NCBI GenBank assembly: GCA_004299845.1
Contig: CP036201.1
Coordinates: forward strand, 744,001-808,000
Reading direction: 5' to 3'
DNA from: Verrucomicrobia bacterium S94
Lineage (GTDB): Bacteria; Verrucomicrobiota; Kiritimatiellia; Kiritimatiellales; Pontiellaceae
Length of the DNA stretch: 64,000 nt
Shown here: positions 15,760-25,240 of the stretch, piece by piece
How the letters are laid out: every line of letters starts with the position of its first letter
How positions within the stretch are numbered: the first letter of the stretch is position 1
The notes under the pieces: generated by a model
The model's database searches: none
What the model was told of the DNA's origin: nothing
Seen by the model: only the letters and a program-made list of their open reading frames with translations
Program-made: the position numbers and the translations under genes

Positions 15760-17337
15760 ATGAAGAAGTTAATGTTATTTATTGCAGTTTCGTTGGTTGC
15801 GGGAGTCGGGGCGGTTTTTGCGGCTCCGGAGCGACCGAATATTGTGGTTATTCTCGCGGATGATGTGGGGTCCGGGGATATCAGCTATTACCGCAAACAT
15901 TTCATGGACGGGAAGCCGGTGTTTGAGACCCCGAATATTGATGCGCTGGCGGAAAACGGCATGTGGTTCACGGATGGACACTCCTCCACATCGCTCTGTG
16001 CTCCGACGCGTTATGCGATCATGAGTGGGAAAAACAACTACCGGTCGGAAGCCCCGTGGGGCGTCTGGAATTCTTTTTATGAAGGGGCCATCAAGAAGGG
16101 CGATACCACGCTGGGAACGGTGGCTCGCGACGGCGGATATGCAACCGGCTTTATCGGTAAATGGCATCTGGGCCTGAACTTTAAAAAACTCAAGGGTGAA
16201 GGGTATTATCGAGGCAACGATAAAGACGACAAAGTGGTGAATGCGGATATGACACAGGTGGCGTATGGCGGTCCGATTGATATGGGATTTGAGTACAGCT
16301 ATGCTCTCCCGACCGGGGTGCAGGGGCCGCTCTATCTGGCCTACGAAAATGAGAAGTGGGCACCGTTTGAAGAAGGAGTATCTGAAATCATCTGTTTCAA
16401 TGAGGAGAATGGATGGGATCCTGAAACAGTGACAGAAGAGGATAAAAAAAGTGTTGGAGTGGAAGGGGTTCTTACGATCTCCGACAAAGGTCCGGGTATG
16501 GGGGATTCCCGCTGGGATACCTCGCGCATTCCCGATATCATTTCGAGCAAAGCGGTGGGCTTCATCAATGAGTATGCCAATAAAAAACCGTTTTTCCTCT
16601 ACTACTGCAGTCCTGAAGCTCACCGTCCGCATATCCCGCCGGCCGAAATGGATGGAGTTAAGATCCGCGGAACGCTGCCGTCGCGCCATATGGAGTGCAT
16701 CAAGGCACTGGACCTTGAAGTCAAGCGGATTGTGGATGCTCTGAAAGCCAATAATGTGCTGGAGGACACGTTGATCTTTTTCATGACGGATAACGGCGGG
16801 CTGACCTGGAAGGTTCCGGGAACGCTGGAATCCGGACACCGGCCGAGCGGAAACTACCGCGGGGCAAAGAGTGCTCCGCATGAAGGCGGCCATCGTGTTC
16901 CGTTTATTGCTCATTGGCCGAAACATATCAAACCCGGCCAGACCTCTGATGAACTGGTGGTTACTCACGATCTGATGGCGACCGTGGCCCAGATTGTCGG
17001 AATCGAACTGACCGATGAGGATACGCTGGATTCAACGAGCATTCTTCCGATTCTTCTGGGGAAGGAGTTTAAACCGCGCGATTTTCTGGCCTGGCAGTCG
17101 GGAGCCACTTTTGAGGTGATGTATCGGGAAGGTCCGTGGAAACTGATTATCCAGAGCAATCACCCGCTTAGCAGGTGGGAGCCGATTGAGCTGTATAATC
17201 TGGAGACCAATCCGAATGAAAATCCGAAGAAAAACCTGATCAACCATCCGGAATACAAAGCACGTGCGGAGAAAATGTTCGAAAAGTATATGAAAATCCG
17301 GAAGAGCGGAGTGCGCACGGCACCGGTTAATTCTTAA
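15760..17337 (+). CDS. S1-family sulfatase, secreted (C-A-P-T-R motif)
   Basis: A 525-residue exported sulfatase. It has a signal peptide (about residues 1-21), the metal-binding opening RPNIVVILADDVGSGD, and the maturation motif C80-A-P-T-R. This keeps the Cys-x-Pro-x-Arg core, but has Thr where most S1 enzymes have Ser. Other signatures are TGFIGKWHLGLN, FLYYCSPEAHRPH, FFMTDNGG and GGHRVPFIAHWP. The ATG has GAAAGGA ahead of it. It opens a run of same-strand genes (15760-26593) with gaps of about 11-45 bases, which reads as one long operon: two sulfatases, a nucleoside-hydrolase-like gene, two more sulfatases, GH16 and a transporter. Confidence 0.92.
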   Translation: MKKLMLFIAVSLVAGVGAVFAAPERPNIVVILADDVGSGDISYYRKHFMDGKPVFETPNIDALAENGMWFTDGHSSTSLCAPTRYAIMSGKNNYRSEAPWGVWNSFYEGAIKKGDTTLGTVARDGGYATGFIGKWHLGLNFKKLKGEGYYRGNDKDDKVVNADMTQVAYGGPIDMGFEYSYALPTGVQGPLYLAYENEKWAPFEEGVSEIICFNEENGWDPETVTEEDKKSVGVEGVLTISDKGPGMGDSRWDTSRIPDIISSKAVGFINEYANKKPFFLYYCSPEAHRPHIPPAEMDGVKIRGTLPSRHMECIKALDLEVKRIVDALKANNVLEDTLIFFMTDNGGLTWKVPGTLESGHRPSGNYRGAKSAPHEGGHRVPFIAHWPKHIKPGQTSDELVVTHDLMATVAQIVGIELTDEDTLDSTSILPILLGKEFKPRDFLAWQSGATFEVMYREGPWKLIIQSNHPLSRWEPIELYNLETNPNENPKKNLINHPEYKARAEKMFEKYMKIRKSGVRTAPVNS

Positions 17338-17348
17338 GGAACAGTGTT

Positions 17349-18995
17349 ATGAAAAAAATATGGATTCTTTTCCTGATTCTCTCGGGCATGGTTCTTTCGG
17401 GAACTGCGGCTAAACGAAAACCGAATGTGGTAATTCTTTATACCGATGACCAGCCGATGGATTCGTTCGGTTTCATCGGGGGCAAGGCACATACCCCGAA
17501 TATTGATAAGCTGGCGAAGGAAGGGGCTTATTTCTCGCGGGCCTATGCCACGAGCAGTGTCTGTTCGCCGAGTCGTTATTCCGCGCTGACGGGGCAGTAT
17601 GCCAGCCGTTGTCCGTCGCCACAGTTCCGTAAGGAAATCAGTGCCGAAGGTGTGACGAAAGTGCTTTGGAATATGGGCATGGAAGAGGGCCAGTGGAACT
17701 TCCCTCGGGTCATGCAGGCCAATGGATATAAAACCGGTATGGTCGGCAAATGGCATGTGGGATCGAGCGGTAAACACGGCCACCGCAAAACGGTTCCGGG
17801 TACTGATCCCAAAGATCCGGCGGTTATTGAAGTGTTGAAATATAATCAGGAATACTACTGCAAGGATATTGCCGAGTTCGGTTTCGATTATGTGGGTGCG
17901 GCGTTTCACGGTAATCCGAATGATGATCCGAACCTGGTAAAAACCGGATGCAATGTACACGTGCCGGAATGGCAGACGATGCATGCGCTGAAGTTTATCG
18001 AGGAGAACAAGGACCGGCCGTTTGTGTTGTATTTTGCCACGACGTTGCTGCACGTTCCGGACTGTACGGCCGATCTGAAGAAGGATCCGCGTCTGACGCC
18101 GCTGGGCTGGATGGATGAACCGATCGCTCCGGGGGTTCTGCCTCCGCGTGAAGATGTGCTGCGTCGGGCCCGTGAAGCCGGAGTTCCGGAAAGTCAGAAC
18201 GGAAAACTGATTGCAGCCACCTGGCTGGATGATGTGGTCGGTGCCGTACAGAACAAGTTGAAAGAACTGGGGCTGGATGACAATACGCTGATCATTTATT
18301 TCAATGACAACAGCACGGATGACCAGGGTAAAGGTTCCTGTTATCAGGGGGGCGCACATGTGCCGATGATGGTAAGACTGCCGGGGGTTGTAAAACCGGG
18401 AGAACGGAAGGAGCTGGTAGCCAATATTGACATTGCTCCGACGATCTTTGATTTCTGCGGCGTTACTCCGCCGGAAGATATGGTTCTTGACGGGGCCAGT
18501 CTGATGCCGCTGTGCCGTGGAGAAAAGGTCGAGGATTGGCGCGATGCGATGTACCTGGAAATCGGGCTGACGCGTGCGGTGGTTACCGACGATAATTTCA
18601 AGTATCTCGCGTTCCGTGTTCCGGAAAGCTACACCAACCGTCCGAAAGAAGTGATTCAGCAGGAGCACCGTGAAGCATTGGCGAAAATCCATAAAATGTT
18701 CCCGTGGACGCAGAAGATGTGGCATGAAGAAGAGAATCCGCGTTATATGCACATGGGGATGGCTCCGGGAGGGCATCATATGGAGCGCTTCCAGCTTTAT
18801 CTGAACAATCCGCCGTTCAAGGATAATTATTTTGATCCGGACCAGCTCTATGATCTGAACCGTGATCCGCGCGAAACAACCAATCTGGCCAACAATCCTG
18901 AATATCAGGCGAAGTTGCAGAAGATGCAGAAAAAACTGAGAAAGCTGCTGCAGGATGTTCCGGGTACCTTTGCGGATCTGAAGCCGGAAGAATAA
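17349..18995 (+). CDS. S1-family sulfatase, secreted
   Basis: A 548-residue sulfatase with signal peptide (MKKIWILFLILSGMVLSGTA), the opening KPNVVILYTDDQPMDSFG, the maturation motif C72-S-P-S-R, and TGMVGKWHVGSSGKHGH. The second metal site reads IIYFNDNSTDDQGKGS instead of the usual DNG, so the Asn remains but the following residues differ. This is typical of some S1 subfamilies. A long C-terminal insertion (about residues 420-500, rich in H, M and E) precedes the DPDQLYDLNRDPRETTNLA ending. It starts 12 bases after the previous sulfatase, with AAGGA before the ATG. Substrate unknown; the difference from its neighbours suggests it removes sulfate at another position. Confidence 0.9.
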   Translation: MKKIWILFLILSGMVLSGTAAKRKPNVVILYTDDQPMDSFGFIGGKAHTPNIDKLAKEGAYFSRAYATSSVCSPSRYSALTGQYASRCPSPQFRKEISAEGVTKVLWNMGMEEGQWNFPRVMQANGYKTGMVGKWHVGSSGKHGHRKTVPGTDPKDPAVIEVLKYNQEYYCKDIAEFGFDYVGAAFHGNPNDDPNLVKTGCNVHVPEWQTMHALKFIEENKDRPFVLYFATTLLHVPDCTADLKKDPRLTPLGWMDEPIAPGVLPPREDVLRRAREAGVPESQNGKLIAATWLDDVVGAVQNKLKELGLDDNTLIIYFNDNSTDDQGKGSCYQGGAHVPMMVRLPGVVKPGERKELVANIDIAPTIFDFCGVTPPEDMVLDGASLMPLCRGEKVEDWRDAMYLEIGLTRAVVTDDNFKYLAFRVPESYTNRPKEVIQQEHREALAKIHKMFPWTQKMWHEEENPRYMHMGMAPGGHHMERFQLYLNNPPFKDNYFDPDQLYDLNRDPRETTNLANNPEYQAKLQKMQKKLRKLLQDVPGTFADLKPEE

Positions 18996-19007
18996 CCGGA
19001 ATCGGCG

Positions 19008-20456
19008 ATGGCGGTACTGGGCAGAAGAGTTTTGTGTGTGGCTGTTCTTTTGGTGACGGCCCAAACTCCGGATGCCGGTGCTGCGGAATCGCCGTGGGAA
19101 CGGAATAACCGGATTGCTATCAGCGCGGATGGCAATCCGGATGCCGATGCGGATGATGTCGGCGCCACGCCCTTTTCGCTGGCCATGCTTGCGAAAGCGG
19201 GACTGCAGGACAATCTGGTCCATTTTGATTTCAATAATTTTCTGGAATACCGGAAAATTGAGCCGGCTGATAACCGGATGTGGATCGGAGCTATGGGCGG
19301 GCAGGCCCGCTGGGGCTTTGAGCGCAGTCGTTTTTTTGATGCGGCCATGGATCCGGCCGGTGCAATTGCTCATCTGATAGAAGTCATCAATGCATCCTCC
19401 GCCGAAGATCCGCTCTATCTGATTGTGGCCGGGCCGATGGAGTTGATTTATCGGGCGTTGGAGGCGGCTGATCCGGTTGCACGGAAAGAGGTGATTCTGG
19501 TTTCCCATCATAATTACAATGAATATTTCAAGGCGCGTCTCTGGCATCGCAACTGGAATGATATTCAGGCGCTGGTGCCGGAGATCGGCTATTTGAGAAT
19601 TAAAGATCAGAACGGCTGGAACGGCAGCGGCCTGAAAGGAAAAGACGATGCCGATTTTCACTGGCTGCGGGATCATGCGGATCCGAACCTGAACTGGGTT
19701 TATGAACGGATCGTGGCCGGAAAACCGGATGTTTCAGATGCAGGGATGCTGGCCTGGCTTATCGGTATTAACGGTGAAGAAGAAAGGGTGACGATTCCGG
19801 AAATGGCGGCCTGGTTCGGTACGGAACCTATTCCGCAAAAAAACGGAAATGCTGACGTTCCGAAAGCTCCGGCAGGGGTTGAACCCGACGTTGTTCCGCC
19901 CGAAACCGAATTTGTTTTTCAGGAGGTGGACGGGAAGATTGTGATCGAAGCTGAAAGCGTACCGCTTTCCGATTACTGGGTGCTGGATAAGGCGGACGGA
20001 GCAATCTGCTGGATGCCGCCCGGCAGGCATAGAATCAGTCATCAGCATCAGGGGGTACTGCTTTATAAACTCCGTATTTCCAATCCTGGGAAATACCGTA
20101 TGGCACTGAAGGCTGCGCATGAGAGCATCGGTTTCAAAGACCGATGGAGCAGCTGTTTTACGCTGATGGGACTCAATCCGGTCCATCCATACGGGGTTAC
20201 ACGGAAGACCGGTTTTGAATCGGGGAAATATTCCGGTTTTACGTGGGATACGGCTCATAAGAACTATGGCGCATTTCGGTCGAAAGAGGGCAGTCTGTCA
20301 GAACCGGTTTATAATTTATCAGCGGGAGATCACTGTTTCTGGATCTGTGGAAGCTCCGGCGGTTTTCGGATTGATAAAATTCATTTTTATAAAGAAGGAG
20401 TCGCAGGCTTTAAGAGCGATGCTGAAGCGGTTACTCCGATGATTCCGGGGAAATAA
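19008..20456 (+). CDS. Secreted nucleoside-hydrolase-like protein with C-terminal beta-sandwich
   Basis: A 482-residue exported protein (signal peptide about residues 1-26). The first ~290 residues resemble the inosine-uridine nucleoside hydrolase fold: an Asp-rich opening RIAISADGNPDADADDVGA, in place of the canonical DxDxGxDD calcium site, and a Rossmann-like alpha/beta pattern (PLYLIVAGPMELIYRALEA, VILVSHHNYNEY). The last ~160 residues (FQEVDGKIVIEAESVPLSDYW ... DHCFWICGSSGGFRIDKIHF) look like a carbohydrate-binding sandwich of the kind found at the end of GH115. It starts 13 bases after one sulfatase and 25 bases before the next, so a role on the same glycan is likely, perhaps cleavage of an unusual N- or O-glycosidic bond. 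The fold call is moderate and the activity is not assignable. Confidence 0.6.
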   Translation: MAVLGRRVLCVAVLLVTAQTPDAGAAESPWERNNRIAISADGNPDADADDVGATPFSLAMLAKAGLQDNLVHFDFNNFLEYRKIEPADNRMWIGAMGGQARWGFERSRFFDAAMDPAGAIAHLIEVINASSAEDPLYLIVAGPMELIYRALEAADPVARKEVILVSHHNYNEYFKARLWHRNWNDIQALVPEIGYLRIKDQNGWNGSGLKGKDDADFHWLRDHADPNLNWVYERIVAGKPDVSDAGMLAWLIGINGEEERVTIPEMAAWFGTEPIPQKNGNADVPKAPAGVEPDVVPPETEFVFQEVDGKIVIEAESVPLSDYWVLDKADGAICWMPPGRHRISHQHQGVLLYKLRISNPGKYRMALKAAHESIGFKDRWSSCFTLMGLNPVHPYGVTRKTGFESGKYSGFTWDTAHKNYGAFRSKEGSLSEPVYNLSAGDHCFWICGSSGGFRIDKIHFYKEGVAGFKSDAEAVTPMIPGK

Positions 20457-20480
20457 TCAGAAAAGGAGAATGTATTGACG

Positions 20481-22328
20481 ATGAAAAAAATAAGTTTGCT
20501 TTTAATCAGCGGGCTTTGTGCTGCTGCCGCCGGTGCTGCCGAAAAAAGACCGAATGTTCTCTGGATTGTAACGGACGACCAGCGGCCGGATTCGCTGCAA
20601 TGTTTCAATCGGGCGGTTTACGGTACGGATGAAAGTCCGCTGGGTTATGTGGAATCGCCGAATGTTGATGCGCTGGCGGAAGAAGGGGTGCTGTTTACAC
20701 GGGCTATCTGCAATTCTCCGGCGTGCGGGCCGTCGCGTGGGTCCATGCACAGTGGTCGCTATCCGTTCCGCAACGGGCACTATCAGTTTGAGCTGACCCA
20801 TCAGTTTCCTGATTTCGTGAAACCGATTATTCATCAGACACTGCGCAAAAACGGTTACAGTACCGCAGTATTCGGCAAGTCGGATTCCTATATTTACACC
20901 GAAGTGGGCAAATACGTGACGACCGGACTGTTCGGCACAAAGGTTCACTTTAAGCATGATCTTCAGGCGAACGGTTTCGGCGATATTTATGCCGGAGGGT
21001 GGAGCCCGGAAGGGTCGACGGAAAAGGTGATGTATCCCGACGGAACCATCCGTGAATATTTTCTTAAACGGAATTCGGGTGAACTGACCGAAGAGGATAT
21101 TGCCCAACGGAAAAAAACGGATGAGGAATTTGATATTCTCCGAGCCGATACGGAAGGTTTTTACAGTAAAAAGCTGATCTATGGCGGGGTTAACCCGCAG
21201 CCGGAAGATAAGACGATCGACGCCTATATTGTTAAGGAGTTCGAGCGCTATCTTGATCATGCCGATACGGAGTACAGCACGTGCTTCGGCCGGAAACAGC
21301 AGGGTGTACCGACAGCAAAACCGGCGATGACAGAAATCGGTTTCCGCCTGCCGCATACGCCGGTGCTGCCGCCGAAATCCTTCCGCGACCGTTTCCAGAA
21401 GAAGCACTACCGGGTTCCGGAGTTCAGTAATGATGAAGTGGCGAAACTTCCGCCGCAGCTGCAGCAGCTCTCCCGGGGCATGAAGGTGCTCGGTACGCCG
21501 GAGGACATTTCAGCGAACCGCGCCTATACACCTGAAAAATTTCAGCAGGCGGTTCAGGATTATTATGCCTTCTGTGCCCATGGCGATGCGCTGATCGGTG
21601 AAGCGGTGAAGAAATTCAAAGAATACTGTGCGGAGAACGGACGGGATTATCTGATTATCTACACGGTCGGGGATCATGGCTGGCATCTGGGCGAGCAGGG
21701 TATTGAGACCAAATTCAGTCCATGGCGTCAGTCGGTTCATAACGCGGCGATTGTGGTGTCGTCCGATAAAACGAAATTCCCGGCGGGTATGATCTACGAT
21801 GAAATCATTGAATATGTTGACTTCATGCCGACGATTCTTGCGGCTGCAGGGGTGGATATTCATGATCCGCAGTATGATTATCTGGATGGATACGATCTGG
21901 CCGAAGTGCTTTCCGGTAAAGCCGTTAAGCGCGAGTATGGGCTGGGGGAAATGAATCTGATTTACGGTCCGCGCGCCTATATGCGCTCGAAGGATTTCGC
22001 TTTTTCAATGCGCACCCGCCCGAATAACGGAAAGCCGAAAGAAGGTAATCTGAATAAAGACATCAAGTGGGCATTGGAGTGTCCGGTGGAGAAAGCGGAG
22101 CTGGCGCTGTATGATCTGCGCAAGGATCCGCTGGAACGCAACAATGTGGCAGCGGATCCGGAATACCGTCAGCTGGCGGAATGGTTCCGTCAGAAACTGG
22201 GTCGTATTGTGTTGGGTGACGGTCGGGTGGAATGCGACTGGGATCAGAAAAACAGTTATAAAATCAGTAATTTTGCCCAGGGCGCTGACGATAAGAAACT
22301 GGATATTCCGCCGGAAATTATTCCGTAA
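20481..22328 (+). CDS. S1-family sulfatase, iduronate-sulfatase-like (tandem copy 1)
   Basis: A 615-residue exported sulfatase with signal peptide (about residues 1-20), the opening [19 protein letters not shown] and the maturation motif C82-G-P-S-R. The second metal site is [11 protein letters not shown], the form seen in iduronate-2-sulfatase and choline-sulfatase type enzymes. The ATG at 20481 has AAGGAG upstream; a TTG two codons earlier is less likely. It is closely similar along its whole length to the next gene. The C-terminal ~150 residues are nearly identical (for example [39 protein letters not shown]). This shows a tandem duplication followed by divergence around the central loops, where substrate contacts usually lie. 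Confidence 0.92.
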   Translation: MKKISLLLISGLCAAAAGAAEKRPNVLWIVTDDQRPDSLQCFNRAVYGTDESPLGYVESPNVDALAEEGVLFTRAICNSPACGPSRGSMHSGRYPFRNGHYQFELTHQFPDFVKPIIHQTLRKNGYSTAVFGKSDSYIYTEVGKYVTTGLFGTKVHFKHDLQANGFGDIYAGGWSPEGSTEKVMYPDGTIREYFLKRNSGELTEEDIAQRKKTDEEFDILRADTEGFYSKKLIYGGVNPQPEDKTIDAYIVKEFERYLDHADTEYSTCFGRKQQGVPTAKPAMTEIGFRLPHTPVLPPKSFRDRFQKKHYRVPEFSNDEVAKLPPQLQQLSRGMKVLGTPEDISANRAYTPEKFQQAVQDYYAFCAHGDALIGEAVKKFKEYCAENGRDYLIIYTVGDHGWHLGEQGIETKFSPWRQSVHNAAIVVSSDKTKFPAGMIYDEIIEYVDFMPTILAAAGVDIHDPQYDYLDGYDLAEVLSGKAVKREYGLGEMNLIYGPRAYMRSKDFAFSMRTRPNNGKPKEGNLNKDIKWALECPVEKAELALYDLRKDPLERNNVAADPEYRQLAEWFRQKLGRIVLGDGRVECDWDQKNSYKISNFAQGADDKKLDIPPEIIP

Positions 22329-22358
22329 TTCGTGATGTTCTCAAAGGAGTGAAGAAAT

Positions 22359-24257
22359 ATGAGACTCAGCAGTGTTTTTTTGCTGGCGGCAGTCTGTTCG
22401 GCGGTGTCGGGGATGGCTTCGGAAAAAATGTCGGACCGCCGGCCGAATATTCTGTGGATTGTAACCGATGATCAGCGGGCGGACTCACTGTGCTGTTTTA
22501 ATCGGGCGGTTTACGGCTGTGATGAAAACCTGCTGGGCTATGTGGAATCGCCGAATGTTGACGCGCTGGCCGAAGAGGGGGTGCTGTTTACACGCGCCAT
22601 CTGTAATTCTCCGGCCTGCGGTCCGTCGCGCGGTTCCATGCACACGGGGCGCTATCCGTTCCGTAACGGGCATTATGCTTTTGAGCAGACGCATCAGGAG
22701 CCCGATTTTGTGAAGCCGGTTATTCATCAGATCATGCGGAAATACGGTTACAGCACCGGTGCTTTCGGTAAATCGGATTCCTACATCTATAACTATCCGG
22801 CGGACACCTATGACAATGACGGGATATTCGGAATGGATGTTCATTTTAAGCATGATCTCCAGGCCAATGATAAGGGGGATATCTTTGCCCATGTCTCCCG
22901 GAGAGAAGTCGGTGGTAAAACCGTGGTGCTGGGTCAGGAAGAGAAGGTGATGTATGCGGACGGTACTGTGCGTGAATATTTCATCGATCGGAAAGACGCG
23001 GAACTGACGCCGGAGGATATCGCGGCGCGGGAACAGACTGACCGGGAATTCGGACTCCTGCGCAATTATCCGGAAGGATTCTGGAAACATACGTTGATTT
23101 ATGGCGGCCGGAATCCTCAGCCGGCGGATAAAACCATCGATGCGTACATTGTAAAGGAGTTTAAGGATTATCTTTCCAATGCGGATAAACCGTATACGAC
23201 ATCGTGGGGTAAAGCGGTGAGAGGGGTTCCTTCGGACCGGCCGTTTATGATTGATGTAGGGCTGCGGCTGCCGCATACGCCGGTTCTTCCGCCACAGTCC
23301 ATCCGCGACCGGTTTGCGGATAAAAACTATAAGATGCCGGAGTTTGATGGTGCCGAGGTGGAAAAACTTCCGCCGCAGTTGAAGTCGTTGAGCAAAGGCA
23401 TGCGGATTCTTCCGGTTTCACCGGAGGATGTTGATGCCGGTCGCGCATTTACGCCCGATGATTTCCAGCAGGCGTGCCGCGATTATTTTGCTTTCTGTGC
23501 GCATGGGGATGAACTGATCGGCGATGCGGTTAAAGCATTTAAACAGTATTGTGCGGAGAATGGACGGGATTATCTGATTATCTATACGGTTGGAGATCAT
23601 GGCTGGCAGCTGGGCGAGCAGGGCATTGAGTCTAAATTCAGCCCGTGGCGGCAGTCGGTTCATAATGCGGCGATTGTGGTGTCGTCCGATAAAACGAAAT
23701 TTCCTCCCGGGCTGGTGTACGATGAACTGGTTGAATATGTGGATTTTGTTCCAACGATTCTGGCGGCCGGCGGTGTGGATATTCACGGTCCGGAATTCGA
23801 TTATCTCGACGGGCAGGATCTGGCCGAGGTGATCGCCGGTAAAGCGGTTAAACGCGCGTATGCGCTGGGCGAAATGAATCTGGTTTATGGTCCGCGCGCC
23901 TATATGCGTTCGAAAGATTTTTCATTTTCAATGCGCACCCGTCCGAATAACGGATTACCGAAAGCAGGTAATCTGAACAAAAATATTCGATGGGCTTTAG
24001 AGTGCCCGGTGGAGAAAGCGGAGCCGGCGCTGTATGATCTGCGCAAGGATCCGCTGGAACGCAACAATGTGGCGGCGGATCCGGAGTACCGCAAACTGGC
24101 GGAATGGTTCCGTCAGAAACTGGGCCGTATCGTACTGGGCGACGGTCGGGTGGAATGCGACTGGAGCCTTAAAAACAGGTATAAAATCAGCAATTTCGTA
24201 AAAGGGGCTGATGATAAGAAGCTGGATATTCCGGCTGAGCTGATCCCTGAGTTATAA
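22359..24257 (+). CDS. S1-family sulfatase, iduronate-sulfatase-like (tandem copy 2)
   Basis: A 632-residue exported sulfatase, paralogue of the preceding gene, with signal peptide (about residues 1-21), opening [17 protein letters not shown], maturation motif C87-G-P-S-R and second metal site GDHGWQLGEQG. It differs from copy 1 mainly by a longer segment at about residues 140-200 (YNYPADTYDNDGIFGMDVHF, then VSRREVGGKTVVLGQEEKVM) and scattered changes at the ends. This suggests the two copies act on related but different sulfated units. Its ATG is preceded by AAAGGAGTGAAG and lies 30 bases after copy 1. Confidence 0.92.
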   Translation: MRLSSVFLLAAVCSAVSGMASEKMSDRRPNILWIVTDDQRADSLCCFNRAVYGCDENLLGYVESPNVDALAEEGVLFTRAICNSPACGPSRGSMHTGRYPFRNGHYAFEQTHQEPDFVKPVIHQIMRKYGYSTGAFGKSDSYIYNYPADTYDNDGIFGMDVHFKHDLQANDKGDIFAHVSRREVGGKTVVLGQEEKVMYADGTVREYFIDRKDAELTPEDIAAREQTDREFGLLRNYPEGFWKHTLIYGGRNPQPADKTIDAYIVKEFKDYLSNADKPYTTSWGKAVRGVPSDRPFMIDVGLRLPHTPVLPPQSIRDRFADKNYKMPEFDGAEVEKLPPQLKSLSKGMRILPVSPEDVDAGRAFTPDDFQQACRDYFAFCAHGDELIGDAVKAFKQYCAENGRDYLIIYTVGDHGWQLGEQGIESKFSPWRQSVHNAAIVVSSDKTKFPPGLVYDELVEYVDFVPTILAAGGVDIHGPEFDYLDGQDLAEVIAGKAVKRAYALGEMNLVYGPRAYMRSKDFSFSMRTRPNNGLPKAGNLNKNIRWALECPVEKAEPALYDLRKDPLERNNVAADPEYRKLAEWFRQKLGRIVLGDGRVECDWSLKNRYKISNFVKGADDKKLDIPAELIPEL

Positions 24258-24281
24258 TCGTAAACTGTCCTGGAGTATCGA

Positions 24282-25196
24282 ATGGTTGAAAAAAACAGTA
24301 TTCAGACGCTGGCAAAAGGAAGCGTATTGCTTTTGACTCTTTTTCTGGTGTCGTGTCAGTCCGTAACGAAATTACGCGGGCCGAAAGCCCCTACGTTTGT
24401 TGAAGGAGAAAATCCATTGCCTGCCGGTATGAAATGGAAACTTGTGGACGGCATGTCAGATGAGTTCAACGGTAAAAAAGTGGACCTGAAAAAATGGCAG
24501 GTTGAACCGGTCGGGAACAGCTTTACGTGGGAGGGCCGCCCGCCCGGACTGTTTCTTGCAGACAATATCTGGGTGGAGGAAGGCAACCTGCGTGTGAAAG
24601 TGGACGTGCTGGATGAGCCGTATGAAGGCGTGGAGGGAACCTATACGTATTCAGGCGGAATTGTCCGCTCTATCATGCCGGGACAGGTCGGCTGGTATTA
24701 TGAATGTCGGATGAAAGCCAATGCCACAGAGATGTCTTCGACGTTCTGGATGCTGACGATTGGCGGACCGGATGAAGCGTTGGAACTTGATATTCAGGAG
24801 TGTGTCGGGCGGACGACGGATCTGACAAAAAAGTGGGCGAAAAACTGGGATCGCATTTTCCACTCCAACGCAATTCACTGGCGTTATTTCAGTGAACCGA
24901 AAGAGACGAAAGCGCAGGGGTGGGCCTATCTGGAGGAAAAGAATTCCAGCCGTTATTTCGTGTATGGTGCCTGGTGGAAATCCCCCGAAGAAATCCGATT
25001 CTATCTGGATGGGAAATATATGTATTCCATTAATCCGGAAACGCACTGGGACTGGCCGGCCTATCTGCACATGGCCGTTGAAACCTATGACTGGAATCCG
25101 ATTCCGGAAGACGGCGGGTTAGTGGCTTCGGGGACTCTGGATGAACGCACTACCAAATATGACTGGATTCGTACCTGGAAGCTGGTTGAAGAGTAG
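24282..25196 (+). CDS. GH16 family endo-galactanase (agarase/carrageenase/porphyranase type), lipoprotein
   Basis: A 304-residue endo-hydrolase. Residues 1-25 are a lipoprotein signal (LFLVSC, Cys25), so it is probably displayed on an outer membrane. The mature part has the GH16 jelly-roll signatures: MSDEFNGKKVDLKKWQ, a Gly/Trp-rich strand, YTYSGGIVRS, and the catalytic motif E168-L-D170-I-Q-E173 (ExDxxE), the form found in kappa-carrageenases, beta-agarases and porphyranases rather than the ExDxE of lichenases. The C-terminal IRFYLDGKYMYSINPETHWDWP and TKYDWIRTWKLVE also fit. It is the only backbone-cutting enzyme seen in the locus and therefore the best clue to the polymer. The GH16 subfamily cannot be settled by eye. 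Confidence 0.88.
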   Translation: MVEKNSIQTLAKGSVLLLTLFLVSCQSVTKLRGPKAPTFVEGENPLPAGMKWKLVDGMSDEFNGKKVDLKKWQVEPVGNSFTWEGRPPGLFLADNIWVEEGNLRVKVDVLDEPYEGVEGTYTYSGGIVRSIMPGQVGWYYECRMKANATEMSSTFWMLTIGGPDEALELDIQECVGRTTDLTKKWAKNWDRIFHSNAIHWRYFSEPKETKAQGWAYLEEKNSSRYFVYGAWWKSPEEIRFYLDGKYMYSINPETHWDWPAYLHMAVETYDWNPIPEDGGLVASGTLDERTTKYDWIRTWKLVEE

Positions 25197-25240
25197 GCGA
25201 TGATGCGTATGGAAAACAGTGCTGTCCCGGGGATGTTCAT

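Noticed and set aside
17334-19676. Very long open frame (780 codons) on the minus strand
   Set aside because: It lies antisense to two clear genes (a sulfatase and the nucleoside-hydrolase-like gene), its translation has no recognisable motif, and such frames arise from the codon pattern of the opposite strand.
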